From Bacillota bacterium (GTDB lineage: Bacteria > Bacillota > Bacilli > Alicyclobacillales > SLC66), in contig JAKACX010000008.1 of NCBI GenBank assembly GCA_021821055.1, positions 1 to 59,094 of the forward strand: DNA of 59,094 nt. Reading direction: 5' to 3'. The translations under genes were made by a program, and so were the position numbers. The notes below the pieces were generated by a model, which saw only the letters and a list, made by a program, of their open reading frames with translations, searched no databases and was not told the origin of the DNA. Every line of letters begins with the position of its first letter. The stretch's first letter is position 1. Of the stretch, positions 18,893 to 26,980 are shown piece by piece.

Positions 18893-19451
18893 GCACACGG
18901 GGAAGACCACGCTCGTGCAACGCCTGACCGAGCAGTTCGACCGGCGCGGTCGGTCGGTCGGCGTGATGAAGCGGGATGTGCACGGGTTTGCGGCGTTTGC
19001 CGACGCCCGGGTCGACACGGGTCGGCTCGTCCGCGCGGGAGCGGCGCGCACGCTGATCGTGGGGCCCGGAGGCCACCTTGGGCTTGAGGCTGCTCGGGTG
19101 GGACGCGCAGAGCTTGCGGCGCTGCTCGGATGGATGGGCGCTTTGGACGTGCTCTTGCTCGAGGGATTCAAAGGCGCGCGCGTTTCCAGGGTGGCGCTGC
19201 TTGGCGCCGCGGACTTGCGCGACGGAGTGTACGCGGCGCCGGAATTCGCGCGCGAGGCGTGGGTGCGCGGCGAACTGGAGGCGTGCATCGTGCCGCGCCC
19301 GCCGCTCGCGGTGGACGTGGGATGTCCGGTGTACCTGCGCGACGACGCGGAGGGAATCGCGGACCGGATGGAACTGGCGTTTCAAAAGGGCGTGGGCCGC
19401 TTCGACGCGCAAGGGCTGGCGGCGTACGCTCTGTCGGACATGCAGACCTAA
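18846..19451 (+). CDS. mobB: MGD biosynthesis GTPase MobB
   Basis: MobB is a GTP-binding accessory protein of MobA. The 201-residue product has a P-loop GFKHTGKTTLVQRL near the N-terminus, the MKRDVHG motif with its conserved Lys/His, and LLLEGFKGARVSRV for Walker B and the base-binding strand. ATG 18846 has GGAG 5-6 bases upstream; ATG 18861 is a possible alternative. It overlaps moeA by 47 bp in another frame. A 118-bp repeat element starts 30 bases after the stop. Confidence 0.92.
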   Translation: MVVWRMTHCIAVSGFKHTGKTTLVQRLTEQFDRRGRSVGVMKRDVHGFAAFADARVDTGRLVRAGAARTLIVGPGGHLGLEAARVGRAELAALLGWMGALDVLLLEGFKGARVSRVALLGAADLRDGVYAAPEFAREAWVRGELEACIVPRPPLAVDVGCPVYLRDDAEGIADRMELAFQKGVGRFDAQGLAAYALSDMQT

Positions 19452-19481
19452 AATGGCCCCTCTTTGAACAGGCTCTTTAAG

Positions 19482-19599
19482 GGAACTGTGCACTTCGACC
19501 GGCCCGTCGCAGGTCTGTCCATCTGTAGGGTTTGACTAAAGCGTCAAACGCTATGGATGTCCGTTTTGGATTTCGCTCCGGGCTTTTTCACGGTTCCCC
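19482..19599 (-). repeat. 118-bp palindromic intergenic element, copy A
   Basis: This is one of three elements of identical length in the window (others at 31305-31422 and 40092-40209). It is in reverse orientation relative to them and matches copy C at about four of five positions. The terminal inverted repeats are GGAACTGTG / CACGGTTCC. The inner stem is partly decayed, with mismatches in the CAAACG arm. It sits after the mobB stop. TTTAA occurs on both outer sides and might be a target-site duplication, but the other copies show none. Confidence 0.75.
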
Positions 19600-19734
19600 T
19601 TTAAGCCAACGTTAAAATTGTCTTGGTACACTCCATGCATTGGAAGAAACAGGCGAGTCTGTTTGCCGGGGCGCCGGATTACTCCAGGATGTCCGCGCAG
19701 TCCGGTCGGCCGCTGATATCCAGGAGGCGTCCAT

Positions 19735-20511
19735 GTGAATACGGAAGTGCTTGAATTGCCGTCGCGTCTGGCGAAGCCACGCGAGACCGGTCTCACGATC
19801 CTGATCGACAATGGAGTGCCCACGAGGTACTTCACGGACGTGATGGAGAGCATGGGGGAGTCGATTGATTTTGTCAAGTTTGGCTGGGGGACGTCCGTCG
19901 TCACGAAGGACCTCGTGCGCAAGATCGACAGCGTTGTGGAGAACGGCGTGGGGTTTTTCTTCGGCGGCACGCTGTTTGAAAAGTTCTATGTCCAGGGGAA
20001 AATAGACGAGTACTACAATTATCTGACGCGCTTTGGCTGTCGGCACGTGGAGATATCCAACGGCACCGTGCCGCTCTCGAACCGAGACAAGGCAAGGTTT
20101 ATCCAGGATTTCTCGCGCCATTTCACGGTCTTGAGCGAAGTGGGCTACAAGGACGAGGAAAAGTCGATCAACCTCCATCCGAAGAGGTGGATCGACTTCA
20201 TTCGTGAGGACCTTGACGCCGGAGCCTGGAAGGTCATCACGGAGGCGAGGGAAAGCGGCACCAGCGGCATCTGCCGGTCCAACGGCGAACTCCGTTTCGG
20301 CCTCATGGAAGAAATCTTCGAAGCGGTTGACGCTCGGAAGATGGTTTTCGAGGCGCCGGGCAAGGAGTTGCAGACGTACTTCATCAAGCGCCTCGGGGCT
20401 GAGGTCAACCTCGCAAATGTCCCGTTTGTCGATGTGATCCCGCTTGAGACGTTGCGCCTCGGGTTGCGCTCCGACACGCTGATGACGTTTGAGGCAGGTG
20501 GCGCCCTGTGA
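19735..20511 (+). CDS. comA: Phosphosulfolactate synthase (ComA/YitD family)
   Basis: The enzyme joins sulfite to phosphoenolpyruvate to give (2R)-phospho-3-sulfolactate. In archaea this begins coenzyme M synthesis; in spore-forming Bacilli it leads to sulfolactate stored in spores. The 258 residues match the family along their length: IDFVKFGWGTSVV, GTLFEKFYVQGK, FGCRHVEISNGTVPL and EARESGTSGI. GTG 19735 follows CAGGAGGCG. A translationally coupled VOC protein follows (GTGA overlap 20508-20511). No phosphatase or dehydrogenase of the pathway (ComB, ComC) is in the window. Confidence 0.92.
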   Translation: MNTEVLELPSRLAKPRETGLTILIDNGVPTRYFTDVMESMGESIDFVKFGWGTSVVTKDLVRKIDSVVENGVGFFFGGTLFEKFYVQGKIDEYYNYLTRFGCRHVEISNGTVPLSNRDKARFIQDFSRHFTVLSEVGYKDEEKSINLHPKRWIDFIREDLDAGAWKVITEARESGTSGICRSNGELRFGLMEEIFEAVDARKMVFEAPGKELQTYFIKRLGAEVNLANVPFVDVIPLETLRLGLRSDTLMTFEAGGAL

Positions 20512-20909
20512 GAAACCAGGACAACGTGTTTCACCTCGCAATCCCGTGCAAGGACCTCGATGAAACGCAGGATTTCTACGTGTCCAAGCTCGGTTGCAAG
20601 CTTGCCCGGCGGTATGCCGACCGTGTGACGCTCGATTTTTTTGGCGACCAGGTGGTCTGCCACCTGGCGCCGGAAGAGATCGACCAGGACCCGTCCATGT
20701 ACCCACGCCACTTCGGCGTGACGTTCAGACACAGGCAGGACTTTGACAACCTCCTCAAGCTGGCCCGCCAGCGCGGTCTACCGTTTTTTCAGGAACCGAT
20801 GCGTCGTTTTGAAGGCCGGGCCGAGGAGCACGAGACGTTCTTTCTCATCGATCCGGCGAACAACCTGCTGGAATTCAAGTACTACTTCGACGACCGCATG
20901 ATGTACTGA
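20508..20909 (+). CDS. VOC (glyoxalase/dioxygenase) family protein
   Basis: The 133-residue single VOC module has paired beta-alpha-beta-beta-beta units. HLAIPCKDLDETQDFYVSKL opens the first, RHFGVTFRHRQDFDNLLKLA the second, and FLIDPANNLLEFKYY closes it with the expected metal-ligand Glu. The probable metal ligands are His9, a mid-protein His and that Glu. The start GTG overlaps the phosphosulfolactate synthase stop by 4 bp, so the two proteins are made together. A role in sulfolactate chemistry is inference; no substrate motif is known. Confidence 0.85.
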   Translation: MRNQDNVFHLAIPCKDLDETQDFYVSKLGCKLARRYADRVTLDFFGDQVVCHLAPEEIDQDPSMYPRHFGVTFRHRQDFDNLLKLARQRGLPFFQEPMRRFEGRAEEHETFFLIDPANNLLEFKYYFDDRMMY

Positions 20910-20919
20910 ACAGCGGCGG

Positions 20920-21909
20920 TCAGTGACGTGAATCCAGCAGGACGCGACGGCCCCCGGCGTGCGAGGCCGCCGCGGCCTGATTGATCTCGGTGAGCCGCCG
21001 CATGTCGGCGCGGCCGATCGCTGGCGGCACGCGGTGCAGGATGGCCGCCGCCCACTGCTCGAGAGGCGAGGCGATCGCGGGGGGCAGTTCCGGCGTTTCC
21101 CACGAGTCGCCGACTTTCATCCGGACACTCTCGTTCTCCACCGCAAGCATGCCCTCCGTGCCGTAGACCTGAAGCTGGAACGGGCTCCCGCCGGAGGCGA
21201 AGCCAGTCTCGAGCACTCCGAGCGCGCCTTGCTCATATTCGACGATCACAACGGAGTTGTCGTCCACCGCGCGGCCCAGGGTGTGTGTCAGGCGCGCCGT
21301 GACCGCCTTGACCGCGCCGCCCAGCCTGTTGGTCAGGTAGATGGTGTGCGCTCCCAGGTCGATCAGGGCGCCCCCGCCGCACGTCTCCGGGTCAAAGAAG
21401 TACTCGGGCAGCCAGCCGTGCGGGCGGCCCTTTGCAGGCACGGCTCCGTTATGCGCCAGGCGGCAGCGGATCATGGTGATCTGGCCGAGGGATCCGCTGT
21501 CGACCACGCGCTGCACAAAGAGGTAGTATGGATGGGAAAGACGCGGCAGGGACAGCATGAGTTCCACGCCGGATGAGTCGACGGCGGCAAAGATGCCGTC
21601 GCACTCCTCGACGGACAGGCCCAGAACCTTCTCGGAGAAGATGTGTTTCCCGTTTTTGGCCGCCTGCACGATCACGTCGCGGTGCATGCTGGTCGGGGTA
21701 TCGACAATGACGCCGTCGATATCCGGTCTGGCGAGGAGCGCGGCGAGGTCCTGATGGAATGGGACGCCGAGTTCTTCAGCCCAGGAGCGTCCCCGCGCGG
21801 CATCCTCGTCCCACACGGCGGAAATGCGCATGTCCGGGTGGCTGTTCGCCTGTCTGGCGTAGTCGTTTGCATGGACGTGCCAGCGGCTGAGCATTGCGAC
21901 CGAAAGCAT
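20920..21909 (-). CDS. Gfo/Idh/MocA family oxidoreductase
   Basis: The 329-residue predicted NAD(P)-dependent dehydrogenase of sugars or inositol-like compounds has a Rossmann half (DGVIVDTPTSMHRDVIVQAA, then HIFSEKVLGL at the usual EKP position) and a C-terminal substrate domain (GGGALIDLGAHTIYL). The first loop reads MLSRWHVHANDY instead of GxGxxG, a variant I associate with one Gfo/Idh subgroup. ATG 21909 is preceded by GAGGAGG, which overlaps an upstream ATG at 21924. It is convergent with the VOC gene, with only 10 bp between. Confidence 0.87.
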   Translation of the reverse strand: MLSVAMLSRWHVHANDYARQANSHPDMRISAVWDEDAARGRSWAEELGVPFHQDLAALLARPDIDGVIVDTPTSMHRDVIVQAAKNGKHIFSEKVLGLSVEECDGIFAAVDSSGVELMLSLPRLSHPYYLFVQRVVDSGSLGQITMIRCRLAHNGAVPAKGRPHGWLPEYFFDPETCGGGALIDLGAHTIYLTNRLGGAVKAVTARLTHTLGRAVDDNSVVIVEYEQGALGVLETGFASGGSPFQLQVYGTEGMLAVENESVRMKVGDSWETPELPPAIASPLEQWAAAILHRVPPAIGRADMRRLTEINQAAAASHAGGRRVLLDSRH

Positions 21910-22031
21910 GTGTGGCCTCCTCATCGATCACGCAGGATCAATGGACTATGTAGCGCTTACACTAGTCATTGTAGGCATCCGCAGTCTTTCGGTCAAAGGG
22001 ATTGCGTGGAAGCGCGGCGGCGCGCGCCGCT

Positions 22032-23099
22032 TCAGGCGATGGTGACCTCATGGGAAAGGTAGACGTCCTGAATCGCGTGCAGCAACTCGATGCCTTCCGC
22101 CATCGGCCGTTGGAACGCCTTGCGCCCAGATATGAGTCCCATGCCGCCGGCGCGTTTGTTGATGACAGCCGTGCGCACAGCCTGGCGCATGTCATCGTTC
22201 CCCGACGCTCCACCGGAATTGATCAGGCCAATCTTCCCCATGTAACAGTTGGCCACCTGATACCGCGCGAGATCGATCGGGTGGTCCGACGACAGTTCGG
22301 TGTACATGCGGTCGTCAATCTTCCCGTAGTGCGAGCCCTCCATGTTCAGCGTCCTGTATCCGCCGTTGTTCTCCGGCAACTTCTGCTTGATGATGTCCGC
22401 TCCGACCGTGACGCCCAAGTGGTTCGCCTGGCCCGTAAGGTCGGCGGCGACGTGGTAGTCTGTCTTGCCCGTGTGAAACGCGGGGTTGCGCAGGTAGCAC
22501 CACAGGATCGTGAACATGCCGAGGTCATGCGCCGCTTCAAACGCCTCGCTCACTTCCTGCAACTGGCGCGTCGACTCTGGCGAACCGAAGTAGATCGTCG
22601 CCCCGATGCCCGCCGCGCCGAGGTCCCACGCCTGCCGGACGCTTGCGAACATGACCTGGTCAAATTGATTGGGGTAGGTCAGCAATTCATTGTGATTGAC
22701 CTTGACAATGAACGGGATTTTATGGGCGTATTTCCTGCTGGTCAGGCTGAGCGCCCCGAGCGTCGAGGCCACGGCGTTGCATCCGCCCTCGACAGCCAGT
22801 TTGACGATATTCTCCGGGTCAAAATAGGCTGGATTACTCGCGAAGGAAGCGCCAGCCGAATGCTCCACGCCTTGGTCCACGGGGAGGATCGATGCGTACC
22901 CGGTGTGCCCGAGACGCCCCGCGGCAAAGAGGGACTGCAGGCTCCGCAGCGTCTGATTGCTCCGGTCCGACCGTGCGTAAACAGCGTCCACGCAGTCGGG
23001 CGACGGGACCGTGAGGGCGGCCTTCGGGATCGTGCTGCAGGTGTGGTTCAGCAGAAATTCGGCTTCACTGCCCAACTGGGCGGCGATTGAATCCATCAT
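22032..23099 (-). CDS. fbaB: Class I fructose-bisphosphate aldolase, FbaB/DhnA type
   Basis: Class I aldolases cleave fructose 1,6-bisphosphate through a Schiff base. The 355 residues follow the FbaB (archaeal-type) pattern: [13 protein letters not shown] near the N-terminus, [12 protein letters not shown], and [13 protein letters not shown] with a candidate Schiff-base Lys. INSGGASG in the phosphate-binding region is followed by [15 protein letters not shown]. The ATG pair at 23099/23096 follows GGGGGAA. It is followed by the Gfo/Idh gene on the same strand. Action on another phosphorylated ketose is possible. Confidence 0.9.
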   Translation of the reverse strand: MMDSIAAQLGSEAEFLLNHTCSTIPKAALTVPSPDCVDAVYARSDRSNQTLRSLQSLFAAGRLGHTGYASILPVDQGVEHSAGASFASNPAYFDPENIVKLAVEGGCNAVASTLGALSLTSRKYAHKIPFIVKVNHNELLTYPNQFDQVMFASVRQAWDLGAAGIGATIYFGSPESTRQLQEVSEAFEAAHDLGMFTILWCYLRNPAFHTGKTDYHVAADLTGQANHLGVTVGADIIKQKLPENNGGYRTLNMEGSHYGKIDDRMYTELSSDHPIDLARYQVANCYMGKIGLINSGGASGNDDMRQAVRTAVINKRAGGMGLISGRKAFQRPMAEGIELLHAIQDVYLSHEVTIA

Positions 23100-23135
23100 G
23101 GTGAGTTCCCCCTGTCTTGAGTCCTGGCCCCTGGG

Positions 23136-23912
23136 TCAAATGATTCCCAAATGGCGCAGACCGTGGGCGATTCCATCATCGTCGACATGCCTCGTGACGT
23201 AGCTGGCCCTGTTTTTCAGTTCGGGGACGGCATTGCCCATGGCAACGCCTGTCCCGGCGAACGTCAGCATCTCAAGATCGTTCGGACCGTCGCCAAAGGC
23301 AACCGCTTCCTCGCGCGAAATCCCCATTTTCTGAAGTATGAGCTCGAATCCGCGCGCTTTTGAGACGCCCTTTGGAATGACGTTGAATGCGTTGGGGCGG
23401 GACACCCAGGGATAAAACGTGAGATCGGAGTACGCCGATATGTAGGGTGCGACCTCGTCGCTCGCGCAGAACAGGTCGATCTGCGAAATCGGCTGGTGAA
23501 AATCCTCGTACGGTACGCGCCGCGAGTGGTCCCACGCCTTGGCGTACGTGTCGATGATGACGTCCGGCTGTTCGCTGATGAGCGAGAAGCGATCCAGCCC
23601 CTCGGGCATGACCGAATGACGCCGCCGGACCGCATCGTCGATCAGCGTGTGCGCCATGACCGGGTCAATCATTTCCTGGTGCAGGACTGCGCCCTCGTGA
23701 ATCACGAGACACCCGTTGTACACCATGTACGTGTCAATCTGCAGCGCCTGGAGCCACTCGCCAATGTTGTACGGCGTCCGTGCGGATGCGATGGCGCTTG
23801 TCACTCCGTGTGAGCGGAGCTGGCGGACGGCGGAGATGGTTTCGTTGGACAGTTGCCGCCTGGTGTTGAGCAGTGTACCGTCCACGTCGAACATCACGAT
23901 CTTGTATTTCAC
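23136..23912 (-). CDS. Cof-type HAD phosphatase
   Basis: The 258-residue HAD-IIB hydrolase has motif I VMFDVDGTLLNTRRQLS (nucleophile and acid Asp), motif II SAIASARTP, and motifs III/IV KARGFEL...AFGDGPNDLEMLTFAG. A Cof-type cap separates motifs II and III. Such enzymes dephosphorylate sugar phosphates or nucleotides. GTG 23912 has GGGGGAA upstream and places motif I at residue 7, as usual; upstream codons lack support. It is probably cotranscribed with fbaB, 36 bp downstream. Confidence 0.88.
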   Translation of the reverse strand: MKYKIVMFDVDGTLLNTRRQLSNETISAVRQLRSHGVTSAIASARTPYNIGEWLQALQIDTYMVYNGCLVIHEGAVLHQEMIDPVMAHTLIDDAVRRRHSVMPEGLDRFSLISEQPDVIIDTYAKAWDHSRRVPYEDFHQPISQIDLFCASDEVAPYISAYSDLTFYPWVSRPNAFNVIPKGVSKARGFELILQKMGISREEAVAFGDGPNDLEMLTFAGTGVAMGNAVPELKNRASYVTRHVDDDGIAHGLRHLGII

Positions 23913-24097
23913 GCGCGTTCCCCCAGCATGTGTAATTGCTTTTAATTTCATTTTACCCGTTGCGAGGGGCGCGGGTCAACACTGAGCGCCCGGTCGGGCC
24001 GCCGCCGTGCCACGCACCGGACCAGGAGCGGGTGCGGTTTGAATCGAAGGCGGCGGCGCTGCGGGGGAGTGGGGTGTGAGGATACAGGATCATGGCG

Positions 24098-24133
24098 CGA
24101 TGCCAGGCAGGGGCGGCCCCTTGCCTGGCATCG
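24098..24133 (-). terminator. Strong hairpin after the thioredoxin gene
   Basis: A 12-bp perfect stem (24098-24109 with 24122-24133), extended by GGGG/CCCC around a 3-nt loop, starts 12 nt after the thioredoxin stop. No T-run follows on either strand. It may act as a weak or factor-assisted terminator, or as a 3' stabiliser of the thioredoxin mRNA. Confidence 0.5.
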
Positions 24134-24145
24134 TGTGCGGCGGAC

Positions 24146-24451
24146 TCAGGAATGCGCGAAGCGTTTGACTTCCGCCTCGGGCGCATAGCCCACGCGGCGC
24201 GCCGTCTCGCGGCCATTCTTGATCTGGACGAGCGTCGGGATGCTGCGGACTCCGAACTGGCTTGCCAGTTGCGGTGTCCGGTCAACGTCCACAAAGAAGT
24301 ACTCCACATCTTTGTCCGTATCGGACAGCTTGGAGACCACCGGTCTCAGCATGCGGCAAGACGGTCACCAGTCAGCGGCAAAGTCAAGGACAACGGGCTT
24401 CGTTGCCTTCGTCACGAGCGTGCCGTATTCCGCAGCCGTAATGGTTTTCAT
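24146..24451 (-). CDS. Thioredoxin with in-frame UGA at first active-site Cys (candidate selenoprotein)
   Basis: The 101-residue thioredoxin fold reads without a flaw except for TGA at 24365-24367 (codon 29). Before it comes KPVVLDFAADW and after it PSCRMLRPVVSKLS, so the active site is W-U-P-S-C where thioredoxins have WCxxC. The cis-Pro loop (VRSIPTLVQIKNG) and the C-terminal strand and helix are intact, which argues against decay. A hairpin at 24333-24347, 17 nt after the UGA, fits a bacterial SECIS. ATG 24451 follows AAAGGGGG and the gene has its own promoter. If UGA is not decoded, only 28 residues are made. A sequencing error or a recent nonsense mutation is the alternative. Confidence 0.75.
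24333..24347 (-). promoter_or_regulatory. Candidate SECIS hairpin in the thioredoxin mRNA
   Basis: On the minus strand, 17 nt after the UGA, GAGACC pairs with GGUCUC around a GGU loop. GCU/AGC can extend the stem past a 2-nt bulge. Bacterial SECIS elements lie just after UGA and have a short upper stem and a small apical loop with an early G, as here. Confidence 0.6.
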
Positions 24452-24521
24452 CGTTGAGGACCCCCTTTTGCCCCGTCCTACAGCCGTCGCCGCCCATGAT
24501 CTGCGGCGATGGACTCCCCCC

Positions 24522-24550
24522 AGTGTATCCAAACGCGGAGCGTCAATCAA
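24522..24550 (-). promoter_or_regulatory. Candidate sigma-A promoter of the thioredoxin gene
   Basis: Read on the minus strand, TTGATT (24550-24545) and TACACT (24527-24522) are separated by 17 bp, about 70 nt before the ATG at 24451. It would give the gene a transcript of its own. Confidence 0.45.
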
Positions 24551-24648
24551 ACTCCCCAGGGGATGTGATACAGTCCGCATGCCCTGATTTGGACGATCCA
24601 GTCCGCCAGGGAAGCAAAAAGGGTCGCGGGCCGCGCCTTGCGCCTGCA

Positions 24649-25212
24649 TCACGCATTCTGGCCGGTGGGTTGGGGTACATTTTGCACGGTGGAGAGAAAC
24701 GTGTTGATGAGTGAGTTGTAGCTGCTGTTGGAGTGCTCGTTGTTCACGATGATTTCGCGGACGGAGTTCCCCACCGGAGCAAGATACACGTCGTATGTGA
24801 TGCCGCCAGGCATGGAGAAAGAAAGCTCTGTCCCGTACGGAGTAGGGCCGCTCATCAAAAGACGGTCGCTCGCGTACATGGTGCGCAATTGTTGCTGCAC
24901 CGTCTGGACGGTTGCTCCCGCCGTGGAATTCACGGCGACGCCAAGCAACAGGTCATAGGCCGTGTGCGATTTGTTTTGCAATGCGCCGCCCACCAGCGTG
25001 AAACCTGGCCCCCCGTCGCCTGCTGGCGTGAAGTTGCCCGGATATGCGAACGATACAAGGCCGCGATTGTTTTGGGCCACCCAGCCCGCCGGTACCTGAC
25101 CGACTGAAGGCGCGGCCGCAGATCCGTCCTTTGTGGCGCTGACAAGCAAAACCGCGCAAAAGACAAGCGCCGTCGCCAGCATGAAAGGATACCGCAGATT
25201 CTGCATGGACAT
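24649..25212 (-). CDS. Secreted or anchored protein, unknown
   Basis: The 187-residue protein has a signal sequence (LRYPFMLATALVFCAVLLVS) followed by an extracellular domain of about 150 residues with alternating strands (GLVSFAYPGNF, YGTELSFSMPGGITYDVYLA). These phrases recall PsbP/LpqN/DUF1795-type folds, but I cannot assign a family. ATG 25212 has GAGGTGA 7 bases upstream. It lies 197 bp upstream of the thioredoxin gene on the same strand, separated by that gene's likely promoter. Confidence 0.65.
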   Translation of the reverse strand: MSMQNLRYPFMLATALVFCAVLLVSATKDGSAAAPSVGQVPAGWVAQNNRGLVSFAYPGNFTPAGDGGPGFTLVGGALQNKSHTAYDLLLGVAVNSTAGATVQTVQQQLRTMYASDRLLMSGPTPYGTELSFSMPGGITYDVYLAPVGNSVREIIVNNEHSNSSYNSLINTFLSTVQNVPQPTGQNA

Positions 25213-25455
25213 GGCCGAATCACCTCTCTGTGCGATTGTCGCGCACACGATCATCTACATTATAGACGTTTTGCCACAAGAAAAGTTTCGGCTACATGTG
25301 CTTTTGCTAAACATTTTTCTTTTGCGCCCGTTTTTGTCCCGCGCCGCTCAGGCTGCATACACCGCCGGCGAACGTTGCATACTTCCCCGGAACGGCCTGT
25401 CGCACAGGGCCGTCGCGACCGCGTGAAGCGGCGCGCCGTTTGGGAGGGAACGCCA

Positions 25456-26958
25456 TTGAGGACTGCGATGGAAACTGTCGGACAGGTGAGCATTTCGACG
25501 TGTCTGCAGGACAACGACGAGTACCTCAAGCAACTGCTTGGAATTGGCGTGAGTTGGGATCTCATCGCGAAACCGTTCGTGTTCGACGGTGTAAAAATGA
25601 CGTCGTATACGGTGAATGGCTATTTCTTGACGATGAACATGGTGCTGATCGTGGAGAATCTCGAGATGACGCTCAAAGAGTTTGTTCAGAGCCACAGGGA
25701 CCACGCGTTTGCAATCAGCGAACTGGTTGCTTACCTGAATGTCACGATCGGGTTTGTCCAGGTGCAGATCGTCGACCGCATGCAAGATGCGGTGCGCTAC
25801 ATCCTGTCCGGACCGATGGTCACATTTCTTGACGGATATGACCAGGCGCTGATGATCGACACGCGGATCTATCCGATGAGGGGAATCCAGGAGCCGGAAG
25901 TCGAACGGCTCGTTCGCGGCCCGCGGGACGGATTCGTCGAAACCATGCTCATGAACGTCGCCCTGATCCGGCGCCGCATGCGCGACCCGCGATTGCGGGT
26001 GGAATTGATGCAACTGGGCACGCGATCGCAGACGGACGTCTCCCTGATTTACCTGCAGGACGTCACCAGCGAAGAACTGGTCGACGACGTGCGGGGGCGC
26101 CTCAAGGCGCTCGACGCCGACGTCGTGGCCATGGGAGAACAGGCGGTGACTGAGAGCATCGGCCACGTCGCGTGGAATCCGTTCCCGATCACGCGCTACA
26201 CGGAGCGACCGGATGTCGCGACGCAAGCGCTCGTGGAGGGCCAGATCGTGATCGTCGTGGACACGACGCCTGAGGCTATTGTCCTGCCCACGACCATCTT
26301 CCACCACATCCATCACATCGAGGACTACCATGGCTATCCGATCAATGGCACATACATGCGTTGGGTCATGCTCGTCGGATCACTCATGTCGGTGCTGGCC
26401 CCTGGCGTCTTTATCGTGCTGGCGCAAAACGCCGCGTCGGTGCCGAAATGGTTTGCGCCGCTGTTCATCCCAAAGAACCTGCCGCTGCCGCTCGGAGTGC
26501 AGTTCTTCCTGGCGCAGATCGGGGTGGACCTGTTTGAGCGGGCCGTCATCAACACGCCAACGGCGCTCGCGACGGCCATCGGGGTGGTGGCGGCGCTGGT
26601 GTTCGGCCAGTTTGCGACGATGATGGATCTCGTGACGCCAGAGGTGCTGGTGTTCATGGGGGTGGCGGCCATCGCCCAGTTCGCGATTTCCTCCCACGAA
26701 CTCGGAGCCGCCAACCGCCTCGTGCGCCTGTTTGTCATCACCGCGGCGTCGACCTTGGGGATATGGGGTTATGCCGGAAGCGTTGTCGTGATCTTCCTCG
26801 TGCTCGCGTTCACCAAGTCGTTCGGCGTTCCCTATCTGTGGCCGTTTGTGCCATTTGACTGGGAGGGGTTCAAAGGGCTGCTTGTGCGGCGACCGCTCTA
26901 CGGCCCCGATGGCCGGCCGGCCATTTTCCGTCCAAAGACGCCCGCCCGACGCGGATGA
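25456..26958 (+). CDS. spoVAF: GerA-family spore protein, SpoVAF-like
   Basis: GerA-family A subunits act in the spore inner membrane in nutrient sensing or ion release; SpoVAF is the member linked to the SpoVA dipicolinate channel. The 500 residues have a soluble N-terminal half with the family box EVERLVRGPRDGFVETMLMN and LIRRRMRDPRLRVE. Membrane segments follow from about residue 300 (MLVGSLMSVLAPGVFIVLA, ATAIGVVAALVFGQFA). The N-terminus (YLKQLLGIGVSWDLIAKPFV) resembles SpoVAF more than GerAA. TTG 25456 is 6 bases after GGGAGGGAA; ATG 25468 is an alternative. No B or C subunit follows, which also fits SpoVAF. Confidence 0.85.
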   Translation: MRTAMETVGQVSISTCLQDNDEYLKQLLGIGVSWDLIAKPFVFDGVKMTSYTVNGYFLTMNMVLIVENLEMTLKEFVQSHRDHAFAISELVAYLNVTIGFVQVQIVDRMQDAVRYILSGPMVTFLDGYDQALMIDTRIYPMRGIQEPEVERLVRGPRDGFVETMLMNVALIRRRMRDPRLRVELMQLGTRSQTDVSLIYLQDVTSEELVDDVRGRLKALDADVVAMGEQAVTESIGHVAWNPFPITRYTERPDVATQALVEGQIVIVVDTTPEAIVLPTTIFHHIHHIEDYHGYPINGTYMRWVMLVGSLMSVLAPGVFIVLAQNAASVPKWFAPLFIPKNLPLPLGVQFFLAQIGVDLFERAVINTPTALATAIGVVAALVFGQFATMMDLVTPEVLVFMGVAAIAQFAISSHELGAANRLVRLFVITAASTLGIWGYAGSVVVIFLVLAFTKSFGVPYLWPFVPFDWEGFKGLLVRRPLYGPDGRPAIFRPKTPARRG

Positions 26959-26980
26959 GACGGCCATCGGGCATCACGCG

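Noticed and set aside
19477-19604. TTTAA on both sides of repeat copy A as a target-site duplication
   Set aside because: The other two copies have no duplication, and TTTAA is short and nearly self-complementary, so chance is likely.
22002-23090. A 362-codon plus-strand frame opposite fbaB
   Set aside because: Antisense of a well-conserved aldolase; no ribosome-binding site or recognisable domain.
24039-24052. GGTTTGAATC resembling a tRNA T-loop
   Set aside because: No acceptor, D or anticodon arm can be formed around it.
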